Assembly (NCBI RefSeq): GCF_041021895.1
Contig: NZ_CP157428.1
Span: 2,666,001-2,730,000 of the forward strand
Source: Acinetobacter sp. XH1741
GTDB taxonomy: Bacteria; Pseudomonadota; Gammaproteobacteria; Pseudomonadales; Moraxellaceae
DNA: 64,000 bases
Reading direction: 5' to 3'
The stretch's first letter is position 1. Each line of letters starts with the position of its first letter. The notes beneath the pieces are model-generated. The model saw nothing but the letters and a program-made list of their open reading frames with translations. It made no database searches and was not told the DNA's origin. Shown one piece after another: positions 47,810-57,221 of this stretch. A program made the position numbers and the translations under genes.

Positions 47810-48436
47810 ATGCTTGGACTCCCTGTAGGTATTTTCGTCGCTAATGGTCTTGAATGGTATTTTCATAAGGTTTGGCTACATGAATATCCGAGTCAGTATC
47901 GTAATAGTCCATTTTTTACCCATATCGCACATCATAAACGCGCTCGTTTAAATGGCTTTCAAGATGAGGGTTATGCTGAATCAATGTTTAAGAATGCCGA
48001 AATGTATAATGAAAAAACAGCATTACTCGGATTAGCTGGAGCCGCTACTATTTTTTTACCAGTTGCCCCTTTTTTTACGGCTGGGCTTTATTACGGAATA
48101 TGGAATTACTGGCGTGTACATTCAAAGTCCCATTTAGACCCAGAATATGCAAAAAAGCGGATTCCTTGGCATTACGATCATCACATGACCAGCAATCAGA
48201 ATGCTAACTGGTGCGTTACCAAACCTTGGTTTGACTACATTATGGGAACAAGGGTAACAACTGAAATGTCTCAAACTGAAACCAACCCTTTAGGTATCAA
48301 ATTACCAAGGTTGATAGAGAAACCGATTAATTTTGTTGCCCGAAGCATACTTGCCAAAGCGTATACTAAAATTGATTTAAATTCTGATCGGGACCAATCT
48401 AATTTACGTAAAGGGATAGAGGTAAGTCTAGATTAA
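47810..48436 (+). CDS. Sterol desaturase / fatty-acid hydroxylase-like membrane protein
   Basis: 208 residues. Histidine motifs of integral-membrane di-iron enzymes: HKVWLHE, THIAHHKR near 43-50, and WHYDHHMT near 124-131. Membrane helices at the N-terminus and about 85-105. Substrate unknown; somewhat short for the family. GAGAAG precedes the ATG. Located just after the AraC gene. Confidence 0.75.
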   Translation: MLGLPVGIFVANGLEWYFHKVWLHEYPSQYRNSPFFTHIAHHKRARLNGFQDEGYAESMFKNAEMYNEKTALLGLAGAATIFLPVAPFFTAGLYYGIWNYWRVHSKSHLDPEYAKKRIPWHYDHHMTSNQNANWCVTKPWFDYIMGTRVTTEMSQTETNPLGIKLPRLIEKPINFVARSILAKAYTKIDLNSDRDQSNLRKGIEVSLD

Positions 48437-48454
48437 ATATTTATCGACTTGGAT

Positions 48455-48479
48455 AAGCTGCTAAACCCTAGCAGCTTTT
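48455..48479 (+). terminator. Terminator of the desaturase-like gene
   Basis: AAGCTGCTA / TAGCAGCTT stem followed by TTT. Confidence 0.75.
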
Positions 48480-48513
48480 AGACTGATATAAGTTCGTTTT
48501 TAATTCAAAAAAG

Positions 48514-49365
48514 CTAGACTCTAAAAGACTCAAAACAACCCATAAGAAAATCCATTACTACGCGTACAGCCGGACTATGCCTTAAATCCTCATGTGTTAC
48601 CAACCAGATTTCTGCACTCATCGGTTGATCATCCGGAAGTCTCACCAAGTTGCCAAGTCCTCCTAAAAAATCAGGTAATACAGCTAAACCTACTTCACCG
48701 CATGTAGCTCTCCACTGCAATTCAGGATGATTAGTAACCATTATTGGCGCTTTATTATTTAATCTTTCTTTTAATTTTTGTTGTTTCTGCCCATGTACTC
48801 CCCCAACCTCCGCACTAATCCACTCATAATTTTCTTGATCTGTTGAAGCTAAATAATTTGGTGCAGCATATATTCCAAACGGAATTTCCCCAACTTTACG
48901 AGCAACTAAATATTCATCTTTAGGTCTGCCAAACCGTACAGCAATATCAGCTTCACTATGCTGTAAAGATACATAATGGACATCTCCCAGTACACGCAAT
49001 TTTAACTGTGGGTAATGTCGATAAAATTTTCCAAGATGAGGCATGATTAAATGAGCAGCCGTTAATGGAGGCATACTAATAGAAACAGTACCCGCAACCT
49101 CCTGCTGTCCAGCCTGAGCAAGTCGCTCAATGGAAAACGTTTCTTCCATCATACGAGCTACAACTTGGGCAAGCCGCTCTCCATCTGGAGTAAGTATGTA
49201 GGTACGTGGCCTGCGATCAACTAACTTTAATTTTAAATTATGTTCTAACTGCGCGATTCTTCTTGCAACAGTGGCATGGTCTACGCCTAATTTTCTTGCC
49301 GCAGCTGAGAGTGATTTCTCTTCAGTAAAAACTGAAAAGTAATGTAGATTTTCCCAATCAATCAT
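48514..49365 (-). CDS. LysR family regulator
   Basis: About 283 residues from the ATG at 49365; an in-frame GTG at 49380 adds five. Helix-turn-helix WENLHYFSVFTEEKSLSAAARKLGVDHATVARRIAQLE at the N-terminus, then the periplasmic-binding-like effector domain. Divergent from an EamA transporter across about 95 bases and probably regulates it. Confidence 0.85.
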   Translation of the reverse strand: MIDWENLHYFSVFTEEKSLSAAARKLGVDHATVARRIAQLEHNLKLKLVDRRPRTYILTPDGERLAQVVARMMEETFSIERLAQAGQQEVAGTVSISMPPLTAAHLIMPHLGKFYRHYPQLKLRVLGDVHYVSLQHSEADIAVRFGRPKDEYLVARKVGEIPFGIYAAPNYLASTDQENYEWISAEVGGVHGQKQQKLKERLNNKAPIMVTNHPELQWRATCGEVGLAVLPDFLGGLGNLVRLPDDQPMSAEIWLVTHEDLRHSPAVRVVMDFLMGCFESFRV

Positions 49366-49460
49366 TGTGCAAATTTTCACATCAGAGATGAATTAATATG
49401 GAATTGTACACCTTTAAGTGATTATTCAAAATAAAGACATTCTTTTTTCGGAGCCCAATC

Positions 49461-50390
49461 ATGAATAAAACAATGATCTATGCCTACATCGGTGTTGTGG
49501 TCACAATGCTGTTTTGGGGCTCAGCATTTAATGCTATGTCTTATATTATCCAACACATGCCTCCGCTTTCAGCAGCGGCTGAACGTTTTACAATTGCAAG
49601 TATTGGCCTATTTATTGTTTTTTCAATCATGGGGAAATTACGTTGGGCGGCTTTACGGCAGAATTTATTTATCTATTTGCTTATTGGAGTTATAGGGATT
49701 GCTGGTTTTAATATAGGTTGTTTCTATGGCTTACAAACCACATCGGCGGTTAATGGTGCTTTAATCATGGCAACTACCCCATTGATCACTTTACTGTTAG
49801 CCATTTTACTTGATGGTGAAAAACTAACTCTTCCTAAGGCGATTGGCGTCATCTTTGGGTTAAGTGGTGTACTCTTTGTTATTAGTCATGGTCATATTTC
49901 AACTCTATTGCATTTAAAAATAGCAATTGGTGATCTATTTATTTTATTGGGTGGTATTAGTTTTTGCTTAGCTAATGTGCTATCACGCCTTTATGTAAAG
50001 AATGCAACTCCTTTAGAAACGACCACTTTTTCTATGATGTTCGGTGCAGTAACTTTAATTATCTTAAGTTTAATCTTTGAACATCCTTTTAAAGCTATAT
50101 CGATGGCCCCTATTACAGCGCATCTAGCTATGGGGTATGTCATTATTTGCTCTACCATGATTGCTTACTTATTTTGGTTTAATGGTATTCAAAAATTAGG
50201 TGCAAGCCGAGCATCAATCTTTTTTAACTTTGTTCCAGTTTTTAGTATGTTAGTTGCACTATTGGCTGGTCAAACATTAAATGTTTGGCAACTTATAGGG
50301 ACTGCTTTAGTGATGTTAGGCGTTATGTGTAGTGGAGGTTTTATTCGAATCAAGCGCCCTACACTTATTACCACCCCTTGCACTAAATAA
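49461..50390 (+). CDS. EamA/DMT family transporter
   Basis: 309 residues, ten predicted membrane helices in two EamA repeats (FWGSAFNAMSYIIQHMPPLSAAAERFTIAS; NGIQKLGASRASIFFNFVPVFSMLVALL). Likely exports a metabolite or drug; substrate unknown. Divergent from the LysR gene, a common arrangement in which LysR controls the exporter. Confidence 0.87.
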   Translation: MNKTMIYAYIGVVVTMLFWGSAFNAMSYIIQHMPPLSAAAERFTIASIGLFIVFSIMGKLRWAALRQNLFIYLLIGVIGIAGFNIGCFYGLQTTSAVNGALIMATTPLITLLLAILLDGEKLTLPKAIGVIFGLSGVLFVISHGHISTLLHLKIAIGDLFILLGGISFCLANVLSRLYVKNATPLETTTFSMMFGAVTLIILSLIFEHPFKAISMAPITAHLAMGYVIICSTMIAYLFWFNGIQKLGASRASIFFNFVPVFSMLVALLAGQTLNVWQLIGTALVMLGVMCSGGFIRIKRPTLITTPCTK

Positions 50391-50503
50391 TGATCACACA
50401 AATTCATCTTAATTATTGCGTTGTAACAAACAATGTATGTTTCTTTAAAACTTAACAAATGGTTGCCATATATAGTTTTAAAACACAACAAGGAGAAATT
50501 AAG

Positions 50504-50968
50504 ATGAATTTGGATTTCACAACAATCGAAAAGCAAGCGAAATTGCTAAAAGAAGAGCAAGAGAAACTAGAGCAACAAGATCATGATTTTCAGTTAGCCT
50601 TAGACAAGCATCGAGAATCTTTAAAAAATTTATTTAAAGAGCTTTTTCATGATCGAGAAATTAAAACCGAGAATGGAGGTCAGTTTTGTGTCGTATTTGG
50701 TGATTTTAAAATATCTTTATTAATTGAAACTGCCAAATTTGAAAATGGTGTACCCGTCAAACTGAACTCTGTTAACCCAATTATTGTCAAATTTAAGAAA
50801 GATAAAGCCGTTGCAAAAGCTCAATTCTCCGATGCAACTCAATACCTCGATAACGCTTTAGAAACACCACATTATCAGTACTACTACAAACATGAAGACA
50901 AAACTCAACTAGTTCAATTTTCGGAATTACCTGCATTTTTTCAAGCTATTCTTAATGCCGAAGTTTGA
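50504..50968 (+). CDS. Hypothetical protein with N-terminal coiled coil
   Basis: 154 residues from the ATG at 50504, chosen over an upstream ATG at 50459 because AAGGAG lies right before it. N-terminal Glu/Lys-rich helix (EKQAKLLKEEQEKLEQQDHDFQLALDKHRE, about 9-38) likely coiled coil, then a mixed folded part. Not recognised. A terminator follows. Confidence 0.68.
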   Translation: MNLDFTTIEKQAKLLKEEQEKLEQQDHDFQLALDKHRESLKNLFKELFHDREIKTENGGQFCVVFGDFKISLLIETAKFENGVPVKLNSVNPIIVKFKKDKAVAKAQFSDATQYLDNALETPHYQYYYKHEDKTQLVQFSELPAFFQAILNAEV

Positions 50969-50973
50969 AAATC

Positions 50974-50995
50974 AGCCCTCACTAGAGGGCTTTTT
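50974..50995 (+). terminator. Terminator of the coiled-coil gene
   Basis: AGCCCTC / GAGGGCT with T-run. Confidence 0.85.
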
Positions 50996-51139
50996 ATTAA
51001 CTTCTTTTACGGCTTAAACACACTCATCTTTATAAAAAACCTCATAACTCTGTTCTAGTTTTTTAGCACATCTCAATTTATAAGCCCAAAATTTTATAGC
51101 AATGATTTAAGCAAACCCATTGCTTCTTTTTTAAATAAC

Positions 51140-51171
51140 TTGTATATACATGTTTGTATTTGTTTATACAA
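51140..51171. promoter_or_regulatory. Inverted repeat upstream of the NCS1 permease
   Basis: TTGTATA (51140-51146) and TATACAA (51165-51171), 18 bases apart, about 50 bases before the permease start. Operator or promoter region; no regulator known. Confidence 0.35.
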
Positions 51172-51218
51172 AATGGATTCTAATAAAAGATAAGCTCTTA
51201 AAGGATAAGGAGAGTGAC

Positions 51219-52634
51219 ATGGACTCATCAACTGGGAAATCGAAAAGTGGGTTTGTTGAGAACCGAAGTATTGACTTCATTCCAGAAAATGAAAGACACG
51301 GCAGTATATTCGCCCAATTTACACTTTGGTTTGGTGCCAATTTACAAATTACAGCTATTGTGACTGGTGCATTGGCCGTTGTCTTAGGTGGGGATGTATT
51401 TTGGTCGATCATTGGACTATTCATTGGTCAATGCTTTGGTGCCGCTGTTATGGCTTTACATGCAGCTCAGGGACCAAAACTTGGCCTTCCCCAAATGATT
51501 TCGAGTCGAGTGCAATTTGGAGTCTATGGCGCATGTATTCCAATTATTCTCGTTTGTCTTATGTATATTGGTTTTACCGCTACGGGTGAAGTCCTAGCTG
51601 GTAAAGCACTTGCCCACCTTGTACAAGTGAGTAATACAGCAGGTATTTTAATTTATGCTTGTTTTATTATTATATTTGCAACGATTGGCTATCGATTAAT
51701 TCACTGGGTAGGAAAAGTCGCGAGTATTATCGGTTTAATTGCATTTATTATCATTCTTACTCAAATTTTAGCTCTCTCTAATTTTTCAGAATTACTCGCG
51801 GTACGTCATTTCAGCTGGTCATCATTTTTATTAGCTGTATCTCTTTCTGCATCTTGGCAAATCTCATTTGGTCCTTATGTTGCAGATTACTCCCGCTATC
51901 TTCCTACAAAAACCTCTTCAACTCGGGTGTTTTGGGCAGTTGGTTTGGGGTCTTTAGTAGGTTCACAAATTTCTATGATGCTAGGTGTATTCATTGCTCA
52001 AGTATCAAACGGGAGTTTTGTTGGAAATGAAGTTCAGTATGTCGTAGGTATGAATCCAATTGCTCTTGTAATCACTTTTTTATATTTTAGTATTGCATTT
52101 GGAAAGGTCACTTTATCTACACTCAATGCTTATGGCAATTTTATGTGTATTGCCACTATTTGGAACAGTTTTAAGCCAACCGGACAGATTTCCAAATTAA
52201 CCCGTCTTTCTATTGTTCTTGTCATGGTTCTCATCTCGACATTTATTGCAGTTGTCGGTGAACATACATTTTTAAGTGCATTTAAAGCTTTTATTCTATT
52301 TCTTCTCACTTTCTTTATTCCATGGAGTGCAATTAATTTAGTTGATTACTATTTTATTTCTAAAGAAGAATGTGAGGTAGAGGCACTATACGACCCAAAT
52401 GGTAAATATGGTCGCTGGAACACGATTGGTATTGCTTGTTATTTTATTGGGATTTTACTTCAATTACCTTTTATTGATAGCAAATTCTATAAAGGTCAAG
52501 TTGCTCAAATGCTAGGTGGAGTTGATTTATCTTGGCTAGTCGGTTTGCTATCGACTGCACTTTTATATTATGTGTTAGCCAAAAGGGCTCAAATAAAGGT
52601 TTCAAAAAACCTTGAGCTTGAACGAATCAAATAA
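51219..52634 (+). CDS. NCS1 family nucleobase/cation permease
   Basis: 471 residues from the ATG at 51219; a longer frame begins at 51150 but AAGGAGAG lies just before 51219. Twelve predicted membrane helices. NCS1 landmarks: FIPENERHGSIFAQFTLWFGANLQ near 20-43, GPKLGLPQMISSRVQFGVYGA, and ADYSRYLPTKTSS. Cytosine, purine or related base importer; exact substrate not clear. Confidence 0.85.
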   Translation: MDSSTGKSKSGFVENRSIDFIPENERHGSIFAQFTLWFGANLQITAIVTGALAVVLGGDVFWSIIGLFIGQCFGAAVMALHAAQGPKLGLPQMISSRVQFGVYGACIPIILVCLMYIGFTATGEVLAGKALAHLVQVSNTAGILIYACFIIIFATIGYRLIHWVGKVASIIGLIAFIIILTQILALSNFSELLAVRHFSWSSFLLAVSLSASWQISFGPYVADYSRYLPTKTSSTRVFWAVGLGSLVGSQISMMLGVFIAQVSNGSFVGNEVQYVVGMNPIALVITFLYFSIAFGKVTLSTLNAYGNFMCIATIWNSFKPTGQISKLTRLSIVLVMVLISTFIAVVGEHTFLSAFKAFILFLLTFFIPWSAINLVDYYFISKEECEVEALYDPNGKYGRWNTIGIACYFIGILLQLPFIDSKFYKGQVAQMLGGVDLSWLVGLLSTALLYYVLAKRAQIKVSKNLELERIK

Positions 52635-52643
52635 TTTTAAATT

Positions 52644-52681
52644 GAGATATCAAAGCCTCATAAATATAGCTTTGATATCTC
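52644..52681. terminator. Hairpin between convergent NCS1 permease and PACE genes
   Basis: Perfect 13-bp arms GAGATATCAAAGC / GCTTTGATATCTC, 12-base loop, but poor T-runs on both sides; probably a shared transcript end. Confidence 0.6.
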
Positions 52682-52694
52682 GTTAAAACAGTCT

Positions 52695-53132
52695 TTACTC
52701 TTGAACAGTCTGATTTTGTGCAGACAGCGGCAGTCCAAATAATTTATCGAATGTCCAGTTAAATATAAATGTATAAATTGGAATGATAATAATAAATGCA
52801 ACATCTAGCCAGAATGCAGCAATCAGAGAAATATTCATCCACCAAGCAATAAGCGGAATTAAGAACATGACTAATGTAATTTGAAAGCCGATCGCATGCA
52901 CAATTCTTCGTTTAACAGTGCGCACCTTATTTTCTTGGCGAGCTTCCCACTTTTCATACAGGATGTTATAGATAAAATTCCATGTAACCGCAATGGTGGT
53001 AATCATGACTGAAAGTGGTCCAGTGTGCTCTACACTGTCTCCAGCCAAAAGTGCCAAACCGACTGATGAAATGACCATGCCAATAATTTCATATGATGAA
53101 ACATAGACTATACGACGCTTTATACCTTGCAT
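52695..53132 (-). CDS. PACE family efflux transporter (AceI-like)
   Basis: 145 residues in two tandem two-helix bacterial transmembrane pair domains: RRIVYVSSYEIIGMVISSVGLALLAGDS and RRIVHAIGFQITLVMFLIPLIAWW. The key glutamate at position 15 (YEIIG), essential in AceI for chlorhexidine/diamine transport, is present. The neighbourhood fits the second A. baumannii PACE protein (locus A1S_1503 in memory), which differs from chlorhexidine-exporting AceI. Short-chain diamines are a possible substrate. Confidence 0.88.
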   Translation of the reverse strand: MQGIKRRIVYVSSYEIIGMVISSVGLALLAGDSVEHTGPLSVMITTIAVTWNFIYNILYEKWEARQENKVRTVKRRIVHAIGFQITLVMFLIPLIAWWMNISLIAAFWLDVAFIIIIPIYTFIFNWTFDKLFGLPLSAQNQTVQE

Positions 53133-53170
53133 AACTAATCAACTTTACTTACTTCTTTTTATTTTAGTTT

Positions 53171-53198
53171 CAGTTAAAATCACATATAAAGTTAACTG
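53171..53198. promoter_or_regulatory. Inverted repeat in the PACE / LysR divergent region
   Basis: CAGTTAA (53171-53177) and TTAACTG (53192-53198) with a T-N11-A like core; likely LysR binding site between the two divergent genes (about 90 bases apart). Confidence 0.5.
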
Positions 53199-53221
53199 CT
53201 TTCAGTTCCACTGATACCAAA

Positions 53222-54121
53222 ATGAATTTTAATAGTGAAAATATCGAGCTTTTTCTAACTGTATTAGATACTGGATCTTTCTCGGCAGCCGCTCGTAAGT
53301 TAAATCGTGTCCCTTCGGCAGTCAGTATGGCCGTTGCCAATATTGAAGCAGAACTAGGCTATCCCTTATTTGAGCGCACACACCGCAAAGTCATCCCTAC
53401 CTCGGCAGCTTTAGCCTTAGAACCTCAAGCACGAATTATTGCAGAACAACTTAGGCTATTAGGCACACATGCATATGAACTCTCCTTAGGGCTTGAAAGT
53501 AAGCTAAAAATTGGTGTTGTTTCAGATGCGAATACTGATTTACTTTTTCAAGCAATAAAAAAACTGGCTGATAAATTTCCTTTACTTAATATAGAGATTA
53601 TTACAGCGCCTCAAGATGATATTCTTAATTTGCTCTATACAGAAAAGATTAGTCTTTGTCTGGCGGGCTCAAATCTCAATATCAAAATGCGTGAAAGCTT
53701 ACAATTGGTAATGACGGAAACTGTGGTTGCTACAATTTCAGCTCAACATGCACTTTTAAAACAAAAAAATAGGAAATTCTTTATTGAAGAGTTAATTAAT
53801 ATTCGGCAAATTGTAGTTTCAAGTAGTGAATTAGAAATGCAAGATGCACGTTCAATTGTTGGAGCAATGTATTGGAAAACCAATAGTTTACAAACAGCAA
53901 TTAATATGGTCGAAGCTGGTTTAGGTTGGGGGAATTTTCCGTTATCTTTAGTGAAAGACAAAATTGAACAAGGACATTTAGTTCAACTCGATTTTAAAAA
54001 TACCAAAAACCATCTACCACTATCTATCTATCTGATTTGGCTTCAAGATAAGCCTCTATCAAAAGCAGCTAGAGAGCTTGTTCAAATTATTCAAGCAAGT
54101 TTATCTGATCCACATGTCTAA
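53222..54121 (+). CDS. LysR family regulator divergent from the PACE gene
   Basis: 299 residues. N-terminal helix-turn-helix (IELFLTVLDTGSFSAAARKLNRVPSAVSMAVANIE, about 8-42) and effector domain. In A. baumannii the related AceR activates aceI; this gene occupies the corresponding position for the second PACE gene. Followed by a terminator. Confidence 0.87.
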   Translation: MNFNSENIELFLTVLDTGSFSAAARKLNRVPSAVSMAVANIEAELGYPLFERTHRKVIPTSAALALEPQARIIAEQLRLLGTHAYELSLGLESKLKIGVVSDANTDLLFQAIKKLADKFPLLNIEIITAPQDDILNLLYTEKISLCLAGSNLNIKMRESLQLVMTETVVATISAQHALLKQKNRKFFIEELINIRQIVVSSSELEMQDARSIVGAMYWKTNSLQTAINMVEAGLGWGNFPLSLVKDKIEQGHLVQLDFKNTKNHLPLSIYLIWLQDKPLSKAARELVQIIQASLSDPHV

Positions 54122-54147
54122 AAAAACCGCCATTCAGACGGTTTTTG
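54122..54147 (+). terminator. Terminator of the LysR gene
   Basis: AAAACCG / CGGTTTT with T-run (ends TTTTT). Confidence 0.75.
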
Positions 54148-54153
54148 GGGTGC

Positions 54154-54252
54154 TTATTTAGATTTATTATCCTCTACGGCTTTATCATTATTGTGCTTAT
54201 AACAATAACCAAACATTGCACCTGCGCTAAAGAAAAACATTGCTTTTAACAT
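54154..54252 (-). CDS. 32-residue peptide, single membrane segment
   Basis: ATG at 54252 with AGGAGTG at -14 to -8, a strong site. Product begins MLKAMFFFSAGAMFGYCYKH and ends in a charged tail (NNDKAVEDNKSK). A hydrophobic first half suggests membrane association. Not recognised; terminates just before the LysR terminator on the opposite strand. Real short-gene candidate because of its ribosome binding site. Confidence 0.6.
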   Translation of the reverse strand: MLKAMFFFSAGAMFGYCYKHNNDKAVEDNKSK

Positions 54253-54716
54253 GATGACACTCCTATGCCTCGTTTAGTGAAAATTAAACTTAGCATCAAG
54301 ACATGTTTCACTTTGGCTACTATATAAATCATTTTTGTTCATAATGAAAAATTACGTGTCAATCCTTTTCAATTTATTAAAAATATAGCTAAGAATATAT
54401 TTGCTTTATGCGACTACTTTTTAAGCAATTTAGTTTTGTACTATCACCTACCACAAAGCAAAAAGCCTATTCATAGGGAATAGGCTTCTTACTGTATTTC
54501 AGGACTAAGCAATAATAATAATTATCAAAAAATACTTTATTAATGTATAAATTCCAAGTGTTTTAGTCAAGTATAAAATTCATGAATTACAAATAGTTGT
54601 AAAAAATGTGAAGGAATATTCATTCTTTGTTTTATCAACAAAACTTACTTTAAACTTATCCTAATTTTAAAAGCTCTTGAAATGCTTATTCTTCGTTTCT
54701 AAAAGTGAAATTTTTA
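54253..54716. other. Intergenic stretch between the short gene and the recombinase
   Basis: No gene of 60 codons seen. Contains the hairpin at 54461-54490 and otherwise AT-rich sequence; the recombinase terminates in this area. Confidence 0.5.
54461..54490. terminator. Hairpin downstream of the recombinase gene
   Basis: AAGCCTATTC / GAATAGGCTT stem; on the minus strand followed by TTTTTG. Probably ends the recombinase transcript. Confidence 0.55.
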
Positions 54717-55928
54717 TTAGTTATTCTTCATTTCTGCGATGAGTTGATCTCTATAGGAACCCAGAATTTCTTGCTCAATTTTATTCATTTTATGGCGTAC
54801 TTCCTGATGCTCAATAACTTTCTTAACATCTAATATTGCTTTCTTTTCATTGGTTTTTTTTATAAATAACGGTTCATCACTTAAGTTATTTGCAACAAAA
54901 TTAAAAGTTTTACGTAAGTCTTGAAAAGTAAAAGCGATATGACTCTTTTCATTAATTCTATTTCGAACTTTTGAAATATTAACAATATGCCCAGTTTCAG
55001 ATTTCATAGATGGGAATACCCACTCACCTTTAATTTGTTTTCTCCGTTTTTTCATTAAACTCCAAAGAAAATCTCCCATATAAAGTATATATTCCTCATT
55101 ATTATAAGTATTTATAAAGGACAGCGTTCCTTTACCTAGATCGATGTTTTCCCAACGTAACGACTCACATTCAGTTCTAAAAAACCCCGTTAGTATGAGC
55201 GTCAATAAGAAATCTTTATTTGTTTCATATTCTTGCCCTCTCTCATTATATTCAATTATTGCATGAACCCATTTCTTCAAATTTTCAGTATCGATATAGC
55301 TTTTTCGAGGTGAAACTTTATGCCAAAGGTGTTTCGAATTTAAAAAAGCCACTGGATTCATCATAGGTATAATTATTTCATTTTTTTTATTTTGATAATA
55401 CTTAACTGAAAAACTATAAATAGCTCGCAGTACACGCATACATAAATTAGCCGTTGCGTAGCTGCTTTTAGATAACTCTATGTACTTATCTTCAACCATT
55501 TGCTGAGTAAGATTAACGAGCTGAACCTCACCCCAGTCTATTAAATATTTTTCTATCACTTTTTTATAATCGGCTAAAGTTCTTTCTTTTAACTTGTGAT
55601 GATTTATATATGCATGAAAAGCTTCATTTAGATTTGGTTGATCATTTTTTTTAAGCGAAGTACTTTTAATATTTAGAAAATTTGTATCCGACAAATCTTT
55701 TAACTTCTGCTCTGCCAGTATACGTGCATCTTCAAGCGTAATTTTTTCATAGTTCTCTAATTTACAACGAATTGCCCTACCATTTACTTTTTTTTCTACA
55801 ATATACGTTTTATAAGAATTATTCACACGAAGAGCAAAACCAATAATCTCACTATCTCGATAAATTGCAGGAATGAGTTCGAGTTGATCGATAAATGACT
55901 TTGTTAGCTTTACTCGTGAAGTACTCAT
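54717..55928 (-). CDS. Tyrosine recombinase (P4-type integrase) with altered catalytic residues
   Basis: 403 residues. N-terminal arm-binding domain (about 1-80, RVKLTKSFIDQL...YRDSEIIGFALRV), core-binding domain 100-180, and a C-terminal catalytic domain. The box I Arg is R251 (GFFRTE) and box II reads Q336-D-L-R339 where HDLR is normal, so the catalytic His is Gln. The nucleophile would be Y392 (ILGSYRD), but the usual His/Trp before it is not clear. Could be a decaying or unusual integrase. It stands alone, 160 bases from a tRNA 5' end. Confidence 0.8.
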   Translation of the reverse strand: MSTSRVKLTKSFIDQLELIPAIYRDSEIIGFALRVNNSYKTYIVEKKVNGRAIRCKLENYEKITLEDARILAEQKLKDLSDTNFLNIKSTSLKKNDQPNLNEAFHAYINHHKLKERTLADYKKVIEKYLIDWGEVQLVNLTQQMVEDKYIELSKSSYATANLCMRVLRAIYSFSVKYYQNKKNEIIIPMMNPVAFLNSKHLWHKVSPRKSYIDTENLKKWVHAIIEYNERGQEYETNKDFLLTLILTGFFRTECESLRWENIDLGKGTLSFINTYNNEEYILYMGDFLWSLMKKRRKQIKGEWVFPSMKSETGHIVNISKVRNRINEKSHIAFTFQDLRKTFNFVANNLSDEPLFIKKTNEKKAILDVKKVIEHQEVRHKMNKIEQEILGSYRDQLIAEMKNN

Positions 55929-56086
55929 AAGCTAGAATCCCTACCGCTTGTGGTAATTAACAATATAGCAAAATTTTTTTCAGGTCTACTACGCGTACTT
56001 TTGAAAAATACTTGTGTTTGAGAAAAAAATTGATTAGTATTGCAAGCACTGAAAAGCCTTGAGATTAAAAGCTTTTCTTACTTATA

Positions 56087-56163
<77 letters not shown>

Positions 56164-56168
56164 AATTC

Positions 56169-56205
56169 GAACCCCAAGAACTTACAGTTTTTGGGGTTCT
56201 TTCAT
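56169..56205 (+). terminator. Terminator of the tRNA
   Basis: AACCCCAA-G-AACT / AGTT-T-TTGGGGTT stem followed by TTTC; six bases after the CCA. Confidence 0.8.
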
Positions 56206-56357
56206 TTCAGATCTTTCTATATATGGCTAAATATCTCTATAAGATTATTAAAAAATGTTCATTTAAACTTTAAAAATCTTTTGCTATTTCCATATTGTTG
56301 AACAGTCCATTTATTTTTAATCATTATAATTTTTTAATTCAGGGATTTGATATATTT

Positions 56358-57221
56358 CTAAGCCAAATTCTGTTTAGGCATGGATTTTGAGTTTTCCATT
56401 TGAACATCCCAAAACTTTTCCCATAAATCACAATATTCGAGACATAATTTTTCTAAATTGCGGTAGTCGTCTTCAGTACATGCTTGCATTAAAATGAACC
56501 AAAGATCTTCCTCATGGTCGTCATCTGCTGCTTCAGCTGTCTCATCTTCAGATATACCATGAACATGGTAATAGCCTCCTCCTTCAACATCTATTCCTAC
56601 AGCACTCGTTGCTTTTCGTAAAGGTGGGCTATATAGAATCACTTCCTCTTCTGCGACTGCCAATAAAGCTGAAACAGCTTTATAGTTATCATATGAGTTT
56701 TCTAAAAACTTCCTCACCTGATCTGCAATTTCTGTGGGTTTATAGTTCAAGCGCTCTTGCTCAGTCACGCCAAAGTCATTAAGTACATCTTCAAATAATG
56801 GATAATGTGCATATTCAGGATTACCTTGGTAATAACCATCCCGATCGATTCCTGGCCTGAACCCAAACTCATCAAATATGTTGAGGCTTAAAAGAAAACG
56901 TGGAAACATTTTTGCTCCAGCATGCAATCTAGGCTCTAATTGCTTTGTTTGATATTGAGCAATCAATAAAGCATCTGTAAATGTTTGTACAATTGCATGA
57001 CGATATTCTAAGTGAATACGTTTTAAATGTTCTTTATTAACTTCTCCATTGTTCAAAGTTTCAATTGCAGGATGATGAGATACAGGATGTTTCCCAATCT
57101 TTGCTCTTAATTGAGTTAAAAAATTAAGATTTTTATCCCAAAGTTCATTTGAAATGCTTTGCTTCATCCCCGCAAGTGCTTTTTTTCTAGGATTATTAAA
57201 GTTCTCGAATTTTTTAGGCAT
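56358..57221 (-). CDS. Haem-oxygenase-like fold protein (iron-containing redox enzyme candidate)
   Basis: 287 residues, all-helical. RIHLEYRHAIVQTFTDALLIAQYQ (about 70-93), YPLFEDVLNDFG, LLAVAEEEVILYSP and a C-terminal YYHVHGISEDETAEAADDDHEEDLW. Acidic and His residues spread over the helices fit the haem-oxygenase-like di-metal oxidase (HDO) superfamily, where members make alkenes, cleave acyl chains or act in cofactor synthesis. No haem-binding or specific catalytic assignment is possible. Not part of an operon. Confidence 0.6.
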   Translation of the reverse strand: MPKKFENFNNPRKKALAGMKQSISNELWDKNLNFLTQLRAKIGKHPVSHHPAIETLNNGEVNKEHLKRIHLEYRHAIVQTFTDALLIAQYQTKQLEPRLHAGAKMFPRFLLSLNIFDEFGFRPGIDRDGYYQGNPEYAHYPLFEDVLNDFGVTEQERLNYKPTEIADQVRKFLENSYDNYKAVSALLAVAEEEVILYSPPLRKATSAVGIDVEGGGYYHVHGISEDETAEAADDDHEEDLWFILMQACTEDDYRNLEKLCLEYCDLWEKFWDVQMENSKSMPKQNLA

